Below are positions 25,598-34,039 of a stretch of 64,000 nt of DNA, piece by piece. The DNA is from Dehalococcoidia bacterium (GTDB lineage Bacteria; Chloroflexota; Dehalococcoidia; SpSt-223). Each line of letters starts with the position of its first letter. Positions within the stretch are counted from its first letter, which is position 1. Where the stretch lies: the NCBI GenBank assembly GCA_025054935.1, contig JANWZD010000008.1:1-64000 (forward strand). The letters run 5' to 3'. Made by a program: the position numbers and the translations under genes. The notes beneath the pieces are model-generated. The model was not told the DNA's origin. It did not search any database and saw nothing but the letters and a program-made list of their open reading frames with translations.

Positions 25598-26292
25598 TGC
25601 GCCCCCTCGAGGCCGCTCGTTGCGGTCACCCCAATCTTCGGACAGCGGGAGGTGAGGACACAGGAGGCGCAGCGCGGCCGCCTCGCAAGGCAGACTTGCC
25701 GCCCATGCCGGATCAGGCCCATATGAAGGTCGAACACCTCGGCGGGGGAGATGCGTGCTTCAAGCATAGCAGCAATCTGGTCGGGAGACGACCGCTCGGG
25801 AACGAGGCCGAGGCGGCGCGCGACCCGTTGAACGTGCGTATCGACGGGGAGTGCCGGGCGTCCGAAGGAGAAAAGCAGGACGCAGCTTGCGGTCTTGCTG
25901 CCGACGCCGGGCAGACTGGCGAGCCAGCGCCGCGCTTCGTCAAGCGGGAGGTCGGCGAGAAAGCGCAGGTCGAGCGTGCCGTGCCGCTCCTGGATTGCCG
26001 CCAAGGTGCGCTGAATCCGCGCCGCTTTGATCGTCGCCATTCCGCCCGAGCGGATTACCGCCGCCAGTTCCGCGGGAGGAGCGGCAAGCGTTTCCTCCCA
26101 TGTCGGATAGCGCCCCTTCAGCGCTGCGAAGGCGCGCGCCGCGTTGCGGTCGGAGGTATTCTGCGACAGGATGGTCACGACAAGCTCATCGATCGGGTCG
26201 CTCAAGGGCGGACTGCTGCGCCCGTACTGCTCGGCAAGACGGTCGAGGATCCACGGGAGGCGGTCGTCCATGGCGCCGAGACTGTAGCGCAT
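25594..26292 (-). CDS. nth: Endonuclease III (Nth)
   Basis: The 232-aa base-excision enzyme removes oxidised pyrimidines and nicks the abasic site. The helix-hairpin-helix LPGVGSKTASCVL carries the catalytic Lys (K133) and VDTHVQRVARRLG the Asp (D151). Four Cys at 201, 208, 211 and 217 (C-x6-C-x2-C-x5-C) hold a 4Fe-4S cluster. The ATG at 26292 has a GGAG site; an internal ATG at 26271 lacks one. It is the first gene of the arginine operon and divergent from the SAH riboswitch/ahcY unit. Confidence 0.95.
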   Translation of the reverse strand: MRYSLGAMDDRLPWILDRLAEQYGRSSPPLSDPIDELVVTILSQNTSDRNAARAFAALKGRYPTWEETLAAPPAELAAVIRSGGMATIKAARIQRTLAAIQERHGTLDLRFLADLPLDEARRWLASLPGVGSKTASCVLLFSFGRPALPVDTHVQRVARRLGLVPERSSPDQIAAMLEARISPAEVFDLHMGLIRHGRQVCLARRPRCASCVLTSRCPKIGVTATSGLEGAQ

Positions 26293-26368
26293 CTGCCCGC
26301 TCCGCTGTCGTGCGGCGCGCCGTCGGCCGGCGGGGTCAGTCTGCTGTCGGAGGCGGCCGCGCGCGGAG

Positions 26369-26397
26369 TAGTCAGCCGGCGCGATCGAGGTTATCAT
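26369..26397 (+). promoter_or_regulatory. Promoter of the SAH-riboswitch/ahcY transcript
   Basis: TAGTCA (26369-26374), a 17-bp spacer and TATCAT (26392-26397) precede the first riboswitch stem by about eight bases, so transcription would begin at its edge. Confidence 0.5.
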
Positions 26398-26404
26398 TCT
26401 GTTC

Positions 26405-26475
26405 GCTTCGAGGAGCGCTGCAACGGGCCGTGCCCGCCAGGCTCGAAGCCGTAGTCACTCGCTAACGGCGCTCAC
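26405..26475 (+). ncRNA. S-adenosylhomocysteine (SAH) riboswitch
   Basis: The segment upstream of ahcY matches the SAH aptamer pattern: GAGGAGCGCTGCAACGG, then CCAGGCTCG, then AACGGCGCTCAC. GCTTCGAG (26405-26412) pairs with CTCGAAGC (26442-26449) as P1, CGGG/CCCG forms the small inner hairpin (26424-26436), and GAGCGC (26413-26418) pairs with GCGCTC (26468-26473) in the 3' pseudoknot. The ribosome site AAGGAGGG follows at once, and an upstream CCTT could pair with it when no ligand is bound. High SAH should expose the site and raise AhcY synthesis. Confidence 0.9.
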
Positions 26476-26499
26476 GACCTTTTCGTGAAGGAGGGCGTG

Positions 26500-27918
26500 A
26501 TGTCTTCCGCCGTCGTCTCCCAGTCGTTCACCGACTACTACGTCGCCGATCTCAGTTTGGCCGAATGGGGGCGCAAAGAGATCGCGATCGCCGAGACGGA
26601 GATGCCGGGCTTGATGGCGATCCGCGAGGAGTACGCCGACCTGAAACCGCTGCGCGGCGCGCGGATCGCTGGCAGCTTGCATATGACGATCCAGACCGCG
26701 GTCCTGATCGAAACGCTGCAGGCGCTCGGCGCAGAGGTTCGCTGGGCATCCTGCAACATCTTCTCGACGCAGGACCATGCCGCCGCCGCGATCGCCGCCG
26801 CCGGCACACCGGTGTTTGCCTACAAAGGCGAGTCGCTCGATGAGTACTGGGAGTTCACCCACCGGATCTTCGACTTCGGCGACGGCCTCTATGCCAACAT
26901 GATCCTCGATGATGGCGGCGATGCGACGCTGCTCATCCATCTTGGCGCGAAGGCGGAGCGCGACCGCAGCTGCATCTCCCACCCGACGAACGACGAGGAG
27001 GCGGCGCTCTTCGCCGCAATCCGCCGCCATCTCGACAAGGACCCGCACTACTATTCGAAGCGGAAGGCTGCGATCCGCGGCGTGACCGAGGAGACGACGA
27101 CGGGGGTCAAGCGGCTCTATCGGATGCATGCCGAAGGCCAGCTGGGCTTCCCGGCGATCAATGTCAACGACTCGGTGACGAAGTCGAAGTTCGACAATCT
27201 GTACGGCTGCCGCGAATCGCTGATCGACGGCATCAAGCGCGCGACCGATGTGATGATCGCGGGCAAGATCGCAGTCGTTTGCGGCTATGGAGATGTGGGG
27301 AAAGGCAGCGCAGCAGCGCTCCGTTCACTCTGTGCGCAAGTGTGGGTGACCGAGATCGACCCGATCTGCGCGCTTCAAGCGGCGATGGAAGGGTACCGCG
27401 TTGTAACGATGGACTACGCTTGCGACAAGGCGGATATCTTCGTCACCGCCACCGGCAACGTCGATGTGATTACGCACGACCATATGGCGCGGATGAAGAA
27501 CAACGCCATTGTCTGCAACATCGGCCATTTCGACAGCGAGATCGACGTTGCCAGCTTGCGGAAATACCGCTGGGAGAACATCAAGCCGCAGGTCGACCAT
27601 GTGATCTTCCCGGATGGCCACCGCATCATCCTGCTAGCTGAAGGGCGATTGGTCAACCTTGGCTGCGGCACCGGCCATCCCAGCTTCGTCATGTCGACCT
27701 CCTTCACCAACCAAGTGATTGCGCAGATCGAGCTGTGGACCAACCCCGACAAATACCCGGTCGGCGTCCATGTCCTGCCGAAGCACCTCGATGAGAAGGT
27801 GGCGCGGCTGCATCTCAAGAAGCTCGGCGCCGAACTGACCGAACTGACCGATCGGCAGGCGCGCTATATCGGCGTCAACCGCGAAGGCCCCTATAAGCCG
27901 GACCATTATCGGTACTAA
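26500..27918 (+). CDS. ahcY: S-adenosylhomocysteine hydrolase (adenosylhomocysteinase)
   Basis: The 472-aa enzyme splits S-adenosylhomocysteine into homocysteine and adenosine, removing the inhibitory by-product of methylation. NAD-binding Rossmann signature [17 protein letters not shown] (about residues 263-279) and the C-terminal [13 protein letters not shown] tail are typical; the active site [16 protein letters not shown] (about 226-241) is conserved. The ATG at 26500 lies four bases after AAGGAGGG; the GTG at 26485 is inside the leader. A SAH riboswitch (26405-26475) controls it. It is the first gene on the plus strand after a divergent promoter region. Confidence 0.98.
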   Translation: MSSAVVSQSFTDYYVADLSLAEWGRKEIAIAETEMPGLMAIREEYADLKPLRGARIAGSLHMTIQTAVLIETLQALGAEVRWASCNIFSTQDHAAAAIAAAGTPVFAYKGESLDEYWEFTHRIFDFGDGLYANMILDDGGDATLLIHLGAKAERDRSCISHPTNDEEAALFAAIRRHLDKDPHYYSKRKAAIRGVTEETTTGVKRLYRMHAEGQLGFPAINVNDSVTKSKFDNLYGCRESLIDGIKRATDVMIAGKIAVVCGYGDVGKGSAAALRSLCAQVWVTEIDPICALQAAMEGYRVVTMDYACDKADIFVTATGNVDVITHDHMARMKNNAIVCNIGHFDSEIDVASLRKYRWENIKPQVDHVIFPDGHRIILLAEGRLVNLGCGTGHPSFVMSTSFTNQVIAQIELWTNPDKYPVGVHVLPKHLDEKVARLHLKKLGAELTELTDRQARYIGVNREGPYKPDHYRY

Positions 27919-28002
27919 CCGGGGCGCTCCTCGGTTGCGCTGCCGTTGCTCGGCCAGCGGCAGCTGCTTGGAAGAAGGCAGGACGATCGCTAGACTGAAG
28001 GC

Positions 28003-28518
28003 GTGTCGGTGATCGTCTTCTGGCTTGCAGTTGCTGCCGTCGGCATCGCACTCGGAGTAGCGCGTCGCGGCCGACTGGAAGCGCTGCTCGACCTCTCCAT
28101 TCGCGGCGGTCCGCTTGCGCTCGGCCTGCTCGCGGTGGACCTCGTCGTCTTGCCGCGGCTTGCGCCGCTCTCGCTGCTCGAGCCGGCGCTGCCGTGGGCA
28201 GCATTTGCGACGATCGCGGGGCTGCTGGTCATTGCGCTGCTCAACAGAACGGTGTTCCAGCCGCTTCCGCTCTGGCTGCTCGGCATCGGGATGAATGCCG
28301 GCTATCTGCTGGCGAACGGCGGGTACGCCTATGTCGTCCGGCCAGCGGCCTTTGCGGCGAGCGTGCCGCTGATCGCGCTGCCGGACTTCGTGGCGGCGCC
28401 GTTCCTCGCTGCCTGGCTCCCGCTTCCCGGGGACGGCTGGGTGTCGCCCGGTGATCTTGTCCTTGCTGTCGCCGCGATCTGGGCAGTCCAAGCGGCGATG
28501 CGCTCTCGCGCGGCGTGA
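28003..28518 (+). CDS. DUF5317-like integral membrane protein
   Basis: The 171-aa protein consists of about five hydrophobic helices (VIVFWLAVAAVGIALGV at the start). The central loop GIGMNAGYLLANGGYAYVV resembles the conserved N..NGG region of DUF5317 proteins. No enzymatic motif is visible. The start is either GTG 28003 or GTG 28009; an AAGG lies seven bases before the second. It overlaps the Nudix gene by four bases (GTGA), so the two are co-translated. Confidence 0.6.
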   Translation: MSVIVFWLAVAAVGIALGVARRGRLEALLDLSIRGGPLALGLLAVDLVVLPRLAPLSLLEPALPWAAFATIAGLLVIALLNRTVFQPLPLWLLGIGMNAGYLLANGGYAYVVRPAAFAASVPLIALPDFVAAPFLAAWLPLPGDGWVSPGDLVLAVAAIWAVQAAMRSRAA

Positions 28519-29078
28519 TCGGCCAGCGCGGCCCGTGGCGAGTGCTCGCTCGCCGCGAGGTGTATCGCAACCCCTGGCTTCGGGTCTATGAAGATTCGGT
28601 CATTCGCCCCGACGGCCAGCCGGGGATCTACGGCGTGGTCGAGCCGGAGGACAACGCGGCGGTCGTGGCGCTCGACGATGAGGGCCGCGTCGCGCTCATT
28701 GCCGAGTTTGTCTACCCGCTCGGGCGGGAGCTGCTGCAGATCCCGAGCGGCGGCGTGCACCCCGGCGAAGACCCGCTCGCGGCCGCCAAGCGCGAGCTGG
28801 CGGAGGAGACGGGACTGGCCGCCGAGCGGTGGGTCTCGCTCGGCCGCTTCGCATTCTCGGGCGGCCTCTCGACCCAGATCGGTTATCTGTTCCTTGCTCA
28901 GGGCCTCCATCGCGGGCCTGCCCGTCCCGAAGGCACTGAACGGCTGGTCCTGCGCTTTGTCCCTCTCGCCGAAGCGCTTGCCCTCGCTGACCGCAGCGAG
29001 ATCATCGACTCGCCAAGTCTTGTCGGGCTGTACCGCGCCGCGCGGGTGCTTGGCCGCGAACATCAGCGCGGGGAGTAG
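28515..29078 (+). CDS. Nudix hydrolase (ADP-ribose pyrophosphatase-like)
   Basis: The 187-aa protein contains a full Nudix box, G-x5-E-x7-REL-x-EE-x-GL, in GGVHPGEDPLAAAKRELAEETGL (about residues 75-97; listed as separate key residues: Gly, Glu, Arg-Glu, Glu-Glu). Upstream strands NAAVVALDDEGRVALI and the FVYPLGRELLQIPSGG segment match the ADP-ribose pyrophosphatase group. It hydrolyses nucleoside diphosphate linked compounds. The GTG start at 28515 overlaps the preceding stop (GTGA). Substrate is inferred only. Confidence 0.9.
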   Translation: MIGQRGPWRVLARREVYRNPWLRVYEDSVIRPDGQPGIYGVVEPEDNAAVVALDDEGRVALIAEFVYPLGRELLQIPSGGVHPGEDPLAAAKRELAEETGLAAERWVSLGRFAFSGGLSTQIGYLFLAQGLHRGPARPEGTERLVLRFVPLAEALALADRSEIIDSPSLVGLYRAARVLGREHQRGE

Positions 29079-29234
29079 CCGCCTCCCGCGGTCGTCTTCC
29101 CCGGCGCCGGCGGTGCGAGGCTGCGCGGGGCTTGGAGGACATTCTTCCCAAGATCCCGAGGAAGCGCTGCTCTTCTCAGCCGGCACAGAACATCGTACTG
29201 TTTTGGGGAAACACCCCCGACGAAGGAAGCGCTC

Positions 29235-31982
29235 ATGACTCTGACGCGAGATCCCGACGCACCCCCGGAGGCGTCCTTACCGCCTCACGCTCTCGAAGCT
29301 TCTGCTGTTCTGGCGGCCTTTGCCAGTTCCCTCGAAGGACTGCGTTCCTCCGAGGCGGAGCGCCGCCGGGCACGCTACGGAGCCAACGTTCTTGCGCCGG
29401 CGCGCGGGGACGGGGTTCTGCACATCCTGTGGCGGCAAATCAACAACCCGCTTGTGTTCGTCTTGCTCGGCGCGGCGGCGCTCGCGATTGCGACGGGCAA
29501 AGGGATTGATGGCGCGGTCGTGCTCGCCGTTGTCGTCGTCAACGCCATCATCGGCTTTGTCCAAGAGTATCGTGCCGGCAAGGCGATTGCCGCCCTCTCT
29601 GCGATGACGCCTGACACGGCGACTGTCCTGCGCGACGGAGAGAAGGTGACTGTGCCCGCCGCTGAGCTCGTGCCCGGCGATATCGTGCTGCTCCAATCGG
29701 GCGACCGCGTGCCGGCAGATGTGCGGCTGGTCGTCGAGCGTGGGCTGCGCGTCGAGGAAGCGGCGCTCACGGGCGAGTCGGTGCCGGCCGAGAAAGAGAC
29801 AGCGCCCCTGCCGCCGGACACGCCGCTCGGTGACCGGCGCAACATGGCGTTTGCCGGCACGTATGTCACCTCAGGCGTTGGGACGGCGGTCGTCGTCGCG
29901 ACGGGCATGCGCACCGAGCTTGGGCGGATCTCGGCCATGCTTCGCGAGACGACCGAGATCGAAACGCCGCTCACGAAACAGATCGCGGCGGTCAGCCGCT
30001 GGATTACGGTCGCGATCCTGATCGTCTCGGCGCTCTTGTTCGCGACGGGGCTGCTGCGCGGCTACCCGGCGGTGGACGCTATCCTCGCGGCGATTACGCT
30101 TGCGGTCGGCGCGATCCCGGAAGGACTGCCGGCGGTGATCACGATCGTCCTCGCGATCGGGGTCCGCCGGATGGCCGCGCGCCGCGCGATCGTCCGCCGG
30201 CTGGCGGCGGTCGAGACGCTCGGCAGCGCAACCGTCATCTGCTCCGATAAAACCGGCACCCTCACGCGCAACGAGATGATGGTGCAGCACCTTTGGGCGC
30301 CGAGCGGCCACTACCGTCTGACCGGCACTGGCTACGCCCCGGAGGGCGCCTTGCTCCATAACGATCAGTCGGTCGCGCCGCCGGACGATGTGGCCGAGCT
30401 CGCGCGCGCCGGCGCACTCTGCAGCGACTCGACGGTGCAGCAAAAGGACGGCAAGTGGGTGATCACGGGGGACCCGACCGAGGCCGCGCTCGAGGTCGCC
30501 GCGCGGAAGATCCTCGGCGATGTCGCGGCGCTGCGCCGGGATTGGCCGCGGCTCGATGCTATCCCCTTCGAGTCTGAGCGCAAGTTCATGGCGACCCTCC
30601 ACGCGACACCGAGCGGCGGGCAGGTGATCTACTTGAAGGGGGCGCCCGAAGTCGTTCTGCAGCGGGCGGCGCGGGATGGTGCCGGCGCGCCGCTTGATGC
30701 CGCACAGATTGCCGCCCAGGTCGAGGCGTTGGCAGCGCAGGGGCTGCGGGTGCTGGCGCTCGCTGCCAAAGTGCCGGCGGCGCCTCTCGCCGCCCTGAGC
30801 GAGGAGGATGTCGCTGGCGGGTTCGTCTTCCTCGGCCTTCAAGGGCTGATCGATCCGCCGCGGCCGGAAGCGATCGCGGCGGTTGCCGCCTGTCACGGCG
30901 CAGGGATCACGGTCAAGATGATCACCGGGGACCACGCCAGTACCGCGCTCGCCATCGGCCGGCAGTTAGGGCTGGCCGACGCGGGCGACCGCGCGGTGAC
31001 TGGCGCCGAACTGGAACGGCTGTCGGATGACGAGATGGTCGACGTCGTTCGGACGGCAAACGTGTTCGCCCGCGTTGCGCCCGAACACAAGCTGCGCCTC
31101 GTGCGCGCGCTCCAGCGCCAAGGCGAGGTCGTCGCAATGACGGGCGACGGGGTGAATGATGCGCCCGCGCTCAAGCAGGCGGATATCGGCGTTGCGATGG
31201 GCATCACCGGAACGGACGTCTCGAAGGAAGCGGCCGACATCGTCCTCGCCGACGACAACTTCGCCACCATCGCCGCCGCGGTGGAAGAAGGGCGGCGCGC
31301 CTACGACAACTTGGTCAAGTCGCTCGCGTTCATCCTGCCGACAAACCTTGCCTTTGCGCTGATCTTCCTCGTCGCGGTCGTCTTCTTCCCCATCGAGGGA
31401 GGCAACGCGCTGTTGCCGATGCTGCCGACCCAGCTCCTCTGGATCAATCTCGTCTCGGCGGTGACGCTGGCGCTCCCGCTCGCCGTTGAGGCGATGGAGC
31501 CAGATATCATGCGCCGCCCGCCCCGCCGGCCGGACGCGCCGGTCTTCAACCGTTTCGTCGCCTTTCGGACGGTGCTTGTCGCCCTGCTGATCGCGAGCGG
31601 AACGCTCGGGCTCTTTCTCGTCCAGTATTTCAGCGAAGTGGGGATCGGGATCGCGCCGGACGTGGCCCTGCGCGAGGCCCAGACAATGGCCGTGACGGCG
31701 GTAACGCTGTTCCAGGTCTTCTATCTGCTGCAGTCGCGCTCGCTGCGGGATTCGATCTTCTCGATCGGCCTGTTCAGCAATCCGTGGGTCTACGTCGGCA
31801 TCGGCGTGCTGCTGGCGCTGCAAGCCGGGTTCATCTACCTGCCGGTGATGAATGTGCTGTTTGGGACGGCGCCGCTCTCGCTGATGAGCCTGCTGGAGGC
31901 GGTGCTGGTGGCGTTCCTGATTGTGCCGGTCATCACAGTCGAGAAGGCGATCGCGAGCCGCCTCGCCCGCGAAGCAGCCTGA
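29235..31982 (+). CDS. P2-type cation-transporting P-type ATPase
   Basis: The 915-aa pump has an N-terminal cation-ATPase segment (YGANVLAPA), the actuator motif LTGES (178-182), the phosphorylation motif DKTGTLT (D338), and the hinge TGDGVNDAPALKQADIGVAM. PEGLPA in helix 4 (about 295-300) is like Ca2+ pumps (SERCA/PacL). Helix 6, however, reads WINLVSAVTLALPLAVE without the NxxxD ion-site acid of Ca2+-ATPases, so the transported ion may differ (Na+, K+, Mg2+ or another). AAGGAAG precedes the ATG by about six bases. It ends tail-to-tail with the helicase gene; the two stop codons share TGATCA. Confidence 0.92.
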   Translation: MTLTRDPDAPPEASLPPHALEASAVLAAFASSLEGLRSSEAERRRARYGANVLAPARGDGVLHILWRQINNPLVFVLLGAAALAIATGKGIDGAVVLAVVVVNAIIGFVQEYRAGKAIAALSAMTPDTATVLRDGEKVTVPAAELVPGDIVLLQSGDRVPADVRLVVERGLRVEEAALTGESVPAEKETAPLPPDTPLGDRRNMAFAGTYVTSGVGTAVVVATGMRTELGRISAMLRETTEIETPLTKQIAAVSRWITVAILIVSALLFATGLLRGYPAVDAILAAITLAVGAIPEGLPAVITIVLAIGVRRMAARRAIVRRLAAVETLGSATVICSDKTGTLTRNEMMVQHLWAPSGHYRLTGTGYAPEGALLHNDQSVAPPDDVAELARAGALCSDSTVQQKDGKWVITGDPTEAALEVAARKILGDVAALRRDWPRLDAIPFESERKFMATLHATPSGGQVIYLKGAPEVVLQRAARDGAGAPLDAAQIAAQVEALAAQGLRVLALAAKVPAAPLAALSEEDVAGGFVFLGLQGLIDPPRPEAIAAVAACHGAGITVKMITGDHASTALAIGRQLGLADAGDRAVTGAELERLSDDEMVDVVRTANVFARVAPEHKLRLVRALQRQGEVVAMTGDGVNDAPALKQADIGVAMGITGTDVSKEAADIVLADDNFATIAAAVEEGRRAYDNLVKSLAFILPTNLAFALIFLVAVVFFPIEGGNALLPMLPTQLLWINLVSAVTLALPLAVEAMEPDIMRRPPRRPDAPVFNRFVAFRTVLVALLIASGTLGLFLVQYFSEVGIGIAPDVALREAQTMAVTAVTLFQVFYLLQSRSLRDSIFSIGLFSNPWVYVGIGVLLALQAGFIYLPVMNVLFGTAPLSLMSLLEAVLVAFLIVPVITVEKAIASRLAREAA

Positions 31983-33182
31983 TCACGACGCTTTCGAGCG
32001 CGGCGCGTAGAGCTTCAGCTCGCCCCGCCGGAGCCGGTTGCCGACCTTTTGGCGGATCTGCTCAAGGATGGGGAAGTCCCACTCGCCGACAAAGGAGATC
32101 GCCGTGCCGGTCCGTCCGGCGCGGGCGGTCCGGCCGATGCGGTGGATGTACTCCTCGACATTGTCGGGCATATCGAAGTTGAAGACGTGGGTGATGCCCT
32201 CGACGTCGATGCCGCGCGCCGCAACGTTGGTGGCAACGAGGAGGGGAAGAGAGCCGGCACGGTAGGCATCCATGACGCGGTTGCGCTCGCTTTGCTTCAT
32301 GCCGCCGTGCAATGCCTGAATAAGGAACCCTTGGTCCCACAGGTCGCGCGTCAAGGTATCGACGCCGCGCTGGGTGCGCCGAAAGATGAGGATGCGCTCA
32401 TCGCCCGTCATTTCGTCGAGCAGTTCGACGAGCGCGCGCGTTTTGTCGCGTTCGGCCACTTCGTAGTAGATCTGGTCGATCTGCTCAACAACCGGCTGGT
32501 CGGGGTCGATCTCCACGAAAACCGGGTCGTTCATGTACCGCCAGACGATCTTGCGGACGAACAGCGGGATCGTCGCTGAGAACAGCCCCGTCTGCCGACT
32601 CTTCGGGGTGCGGCGCAGGATCGTCTCGATATCGTCGGCGAAGCCGATGTCGAGCATTTCGTCGCATTCATCGAGGATGACGATGCGGACGTCGCGGAAC
32701 GTGATCGTTCCGCGGGTGAGGTGGTCGATGATCCGGCCGGGGGTGCCGACGATGACGTGCACCCCCTGGTCGAGGGCATGGATTTGTTTGGCGATCGAGT
32801 CGCCGCCGTAGACGGCGAGCACCTTGATGCCGCGGTATTTGCCGATGCGCGTGAGATCGTCGGTTACTTGGCGGGCGAGCTCGCGCGTGGGGACAAGAAC
32901 CAACGCTTGAACGCCGGGCCGCCGCGGATCGATCTTTTCAGCGATTGGGATGCCGAAGGCGGCAGTCTTGCCGGTGCCCGTCTTGGCGCGGCCGACGACA
33001 TCGCGGCCTTCGAGAAACGGCGGGATCGCTTCGCGCTGGATCGGGGTCGGAGCGAGGTAGCCCATCTCGCGGAGCGCGCGCGCGACAGGGGCGCTGAGGG
33101 TCAGGTCGCCGAAGGTTCCCGTTTGCGGAGCAGAGAGACGATAGTCTGCCGCAGTGAGCGGATGTTCAGGCAAAGCAATCAC
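31983..33182 (-). CDS. DEAD-box family ATP-dependent RNA helicase with DECD motif
   Basis: The 399-aa core helicase has a Q-motif region (PTPIQREAIP), Walker A AKTGTGKT (66-73), VPTRELA, GTPGR, motif II DECD (171-174) instead of DEAD, FSATIP (201-206), VATNVAARGID and HRIGRTARAG. Bacterial relatives remodel RNA in ribosome assembly or at low temperature. There is no C-terminal RNA-binding extension. The GTG at 33182 follows AAGGA, which lies in the loop of a CTTGG/CCAAG hairpin; a terminator and promoter upstream suggest attenuation. The DECD form occurs in eukaryotic UAP56 relatives. Confidence 0.93.
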   Translation of the reverse strand: MIALPEHPLTAADYRLSAPQTGTFGDLTLSAPVARALREMGYLAPTPIQREAIPPFLEGRDVVGRAKTGTGKTAAFGIPIAEKIDPRRPGVQALVLVPTRELARQVTDDLTRIGKYRGIKVLAVYGGDSIAKQIHALDQGVHVIVGTPGRIIDHLTRGTITFRDVRIVILDECDEMLDIGFADDIETILRRTPKSRQTGLFSATIPLFVRKIVWRYMNDPVFVEIDPDQPVVEQIDQIYYEVAERDKTRALVELLDEMTGDERILIFRRTQRGVDTLTRDLWDQGFLIQALHGGMKQSERNRVMDAYRAGSLPLLVATNVAARGIDVEGITHVFNFDMPDNVEEYIHRIGRTARAGRTGTAISFVGEWDFPILEQIRQKVGNRLRRGELKLYAPRSKAS

Positions 33183-33220
33183 TTGGTCCTTCCAAGGTCG
33201 TTCGGCGCGGCTGAGAGAAG

Positions 33221-33252
33221 AAAAAAGGGACGAGCCGCCCTGCGCTCGTCCC
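33221..33252 (-). terminator. Intrinsic terminator in the leader of the helicase gene
   Basis: On the minus strand, GGGACGAGC and GCTCGTCCC form a 9-bp stem with an eight-base loop, followed at once by six T residues. It lies 39 bp upstream of the helicase start codon and downstream of its candidate promoter. No gene on that strand ends here, so it most likely acts as an attenuator. Confidence 0.75.
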
Positions 33253-33287
33253 CCTCGCCGCTCTCGGTTGTGCTCTCATCTTCTTTC

Positions 33288-33317
33288 AGTATATCGATGC
33301 GGCCAAGCATGCTGCAA
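33288..33317 (-). promoter_or_regulatory. Candidate promoter of the helicase leader
   Basis: On the minus strand, TTGCAG (33312-33317), 18 bp and TATACT (33288-33293). The predicted leader of about 100 nt contains the intrinsic terminator at 33221-33252. Confidence 0.5.
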
Positions 33318-33367
33318 CTATCCGGTTTGGGCAGTTTTTTCTATACTCTCTTGACAAGGAGAGAGGA

Positions 33368-34039
33368 ATGGCCGGCGCAATCCTCGATTTGGCGCTTTTT
33401 CCGCTTAACTCGGTGCTCTACCCCGGCGGCCAGATCGCGCTCCATATTTTTGAACCGCGCTACCGCTTGATGATTGGCCGCTGCATCGAGGAGAACCTGC
33501 CGTTCGGTGTGGTGCTGATCCGCGAAGGGCAGGAAGTAGGCGAACCGGCAGTCCCGTATGAGGTCGGCACGGTCGCGAGCATCAGCCAGCATGTCAAGAA
33601 GCCGGATGGCCGCTACGATTTGACCGCGATTGGGCTAGAGCGGTTTCGAGTCCTGACGATCCTGCAGGAGCGCCCCTATCTCGTGGCGCGCGTCCAGCTC
33701 GAGCCCGATCTGGTTGGCCCGGCCGACGAACTCGGCACGCGCGCCAGCGAAGTGCACGGGCTGTTTGAAACCTACGTCGAGCGCTTGCGCGAGATGAGCA
33801 ATGGCAAGCTCGATGCGATCGAGGTGCCCACGGACCCCGAGGCGCTGGCGTGGTTTGTCGCCGCGACGCTGCCGATCGCGATGACGGAGAAGCAGGCGCT
33901 TCTTGAGCAGCCGAGCACGGTCTCCCGCTTGGCTGCTGAGGCGGAGATCCTGCGCCGCGAGCTCACCTTCCTCCGCTTCGGGGCGCTCTCGGTCGAAGAT
34001 CGCAACCGTCTGATTGCTCGCCCCCGCTCCCTCAACTGA
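33368..34039 (+). CDS. LON substrate-binding domain protein
   Basis: This 223-aa protein is a stand-alone LON N-terminal domain, without the AAA+ or peptidase parts of Lon. Family hallmarks are LALFPLNSVLYPGGQIALHIFEPRYR (residues 7-32, given here in two parts: FPLNSVLYPGG and LHIFEPRYR) and IGLERFRV. Its function is unknown in bacteria; it may bind proteins. The ATG follows AAGGAGAGAGG, with a TATACT -10 at 33342-33347. It overlaps the convergent gene's end by 8 bp. Confidence 0.9.
   Translation: MAGAILDLALFPLNSVLYPGGQIALHIFEPRYRLMIGRCIEENLPFGVVLIREGQEVGEPAVPYEVGTVASISQHVKKPDGRYDLTAIGLERFRVLTILQERPYLVARVQLEPDLVGPADELGTRASEVHGLFETYVERLREMSNGKLDAIEVPTDPEALAWFVAATLPIAMTEKQALLEQPSTVSRLAAEAEILRRELTFLRFGALSVEDRNRLIARPRSLN

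Noticed and set aside
33351-33356. TTGACA as a -35 box for the LON-domain gene
   Set aside because: It lies downstream of the TATACT box and no -10 follows at proper distance before the start codon.
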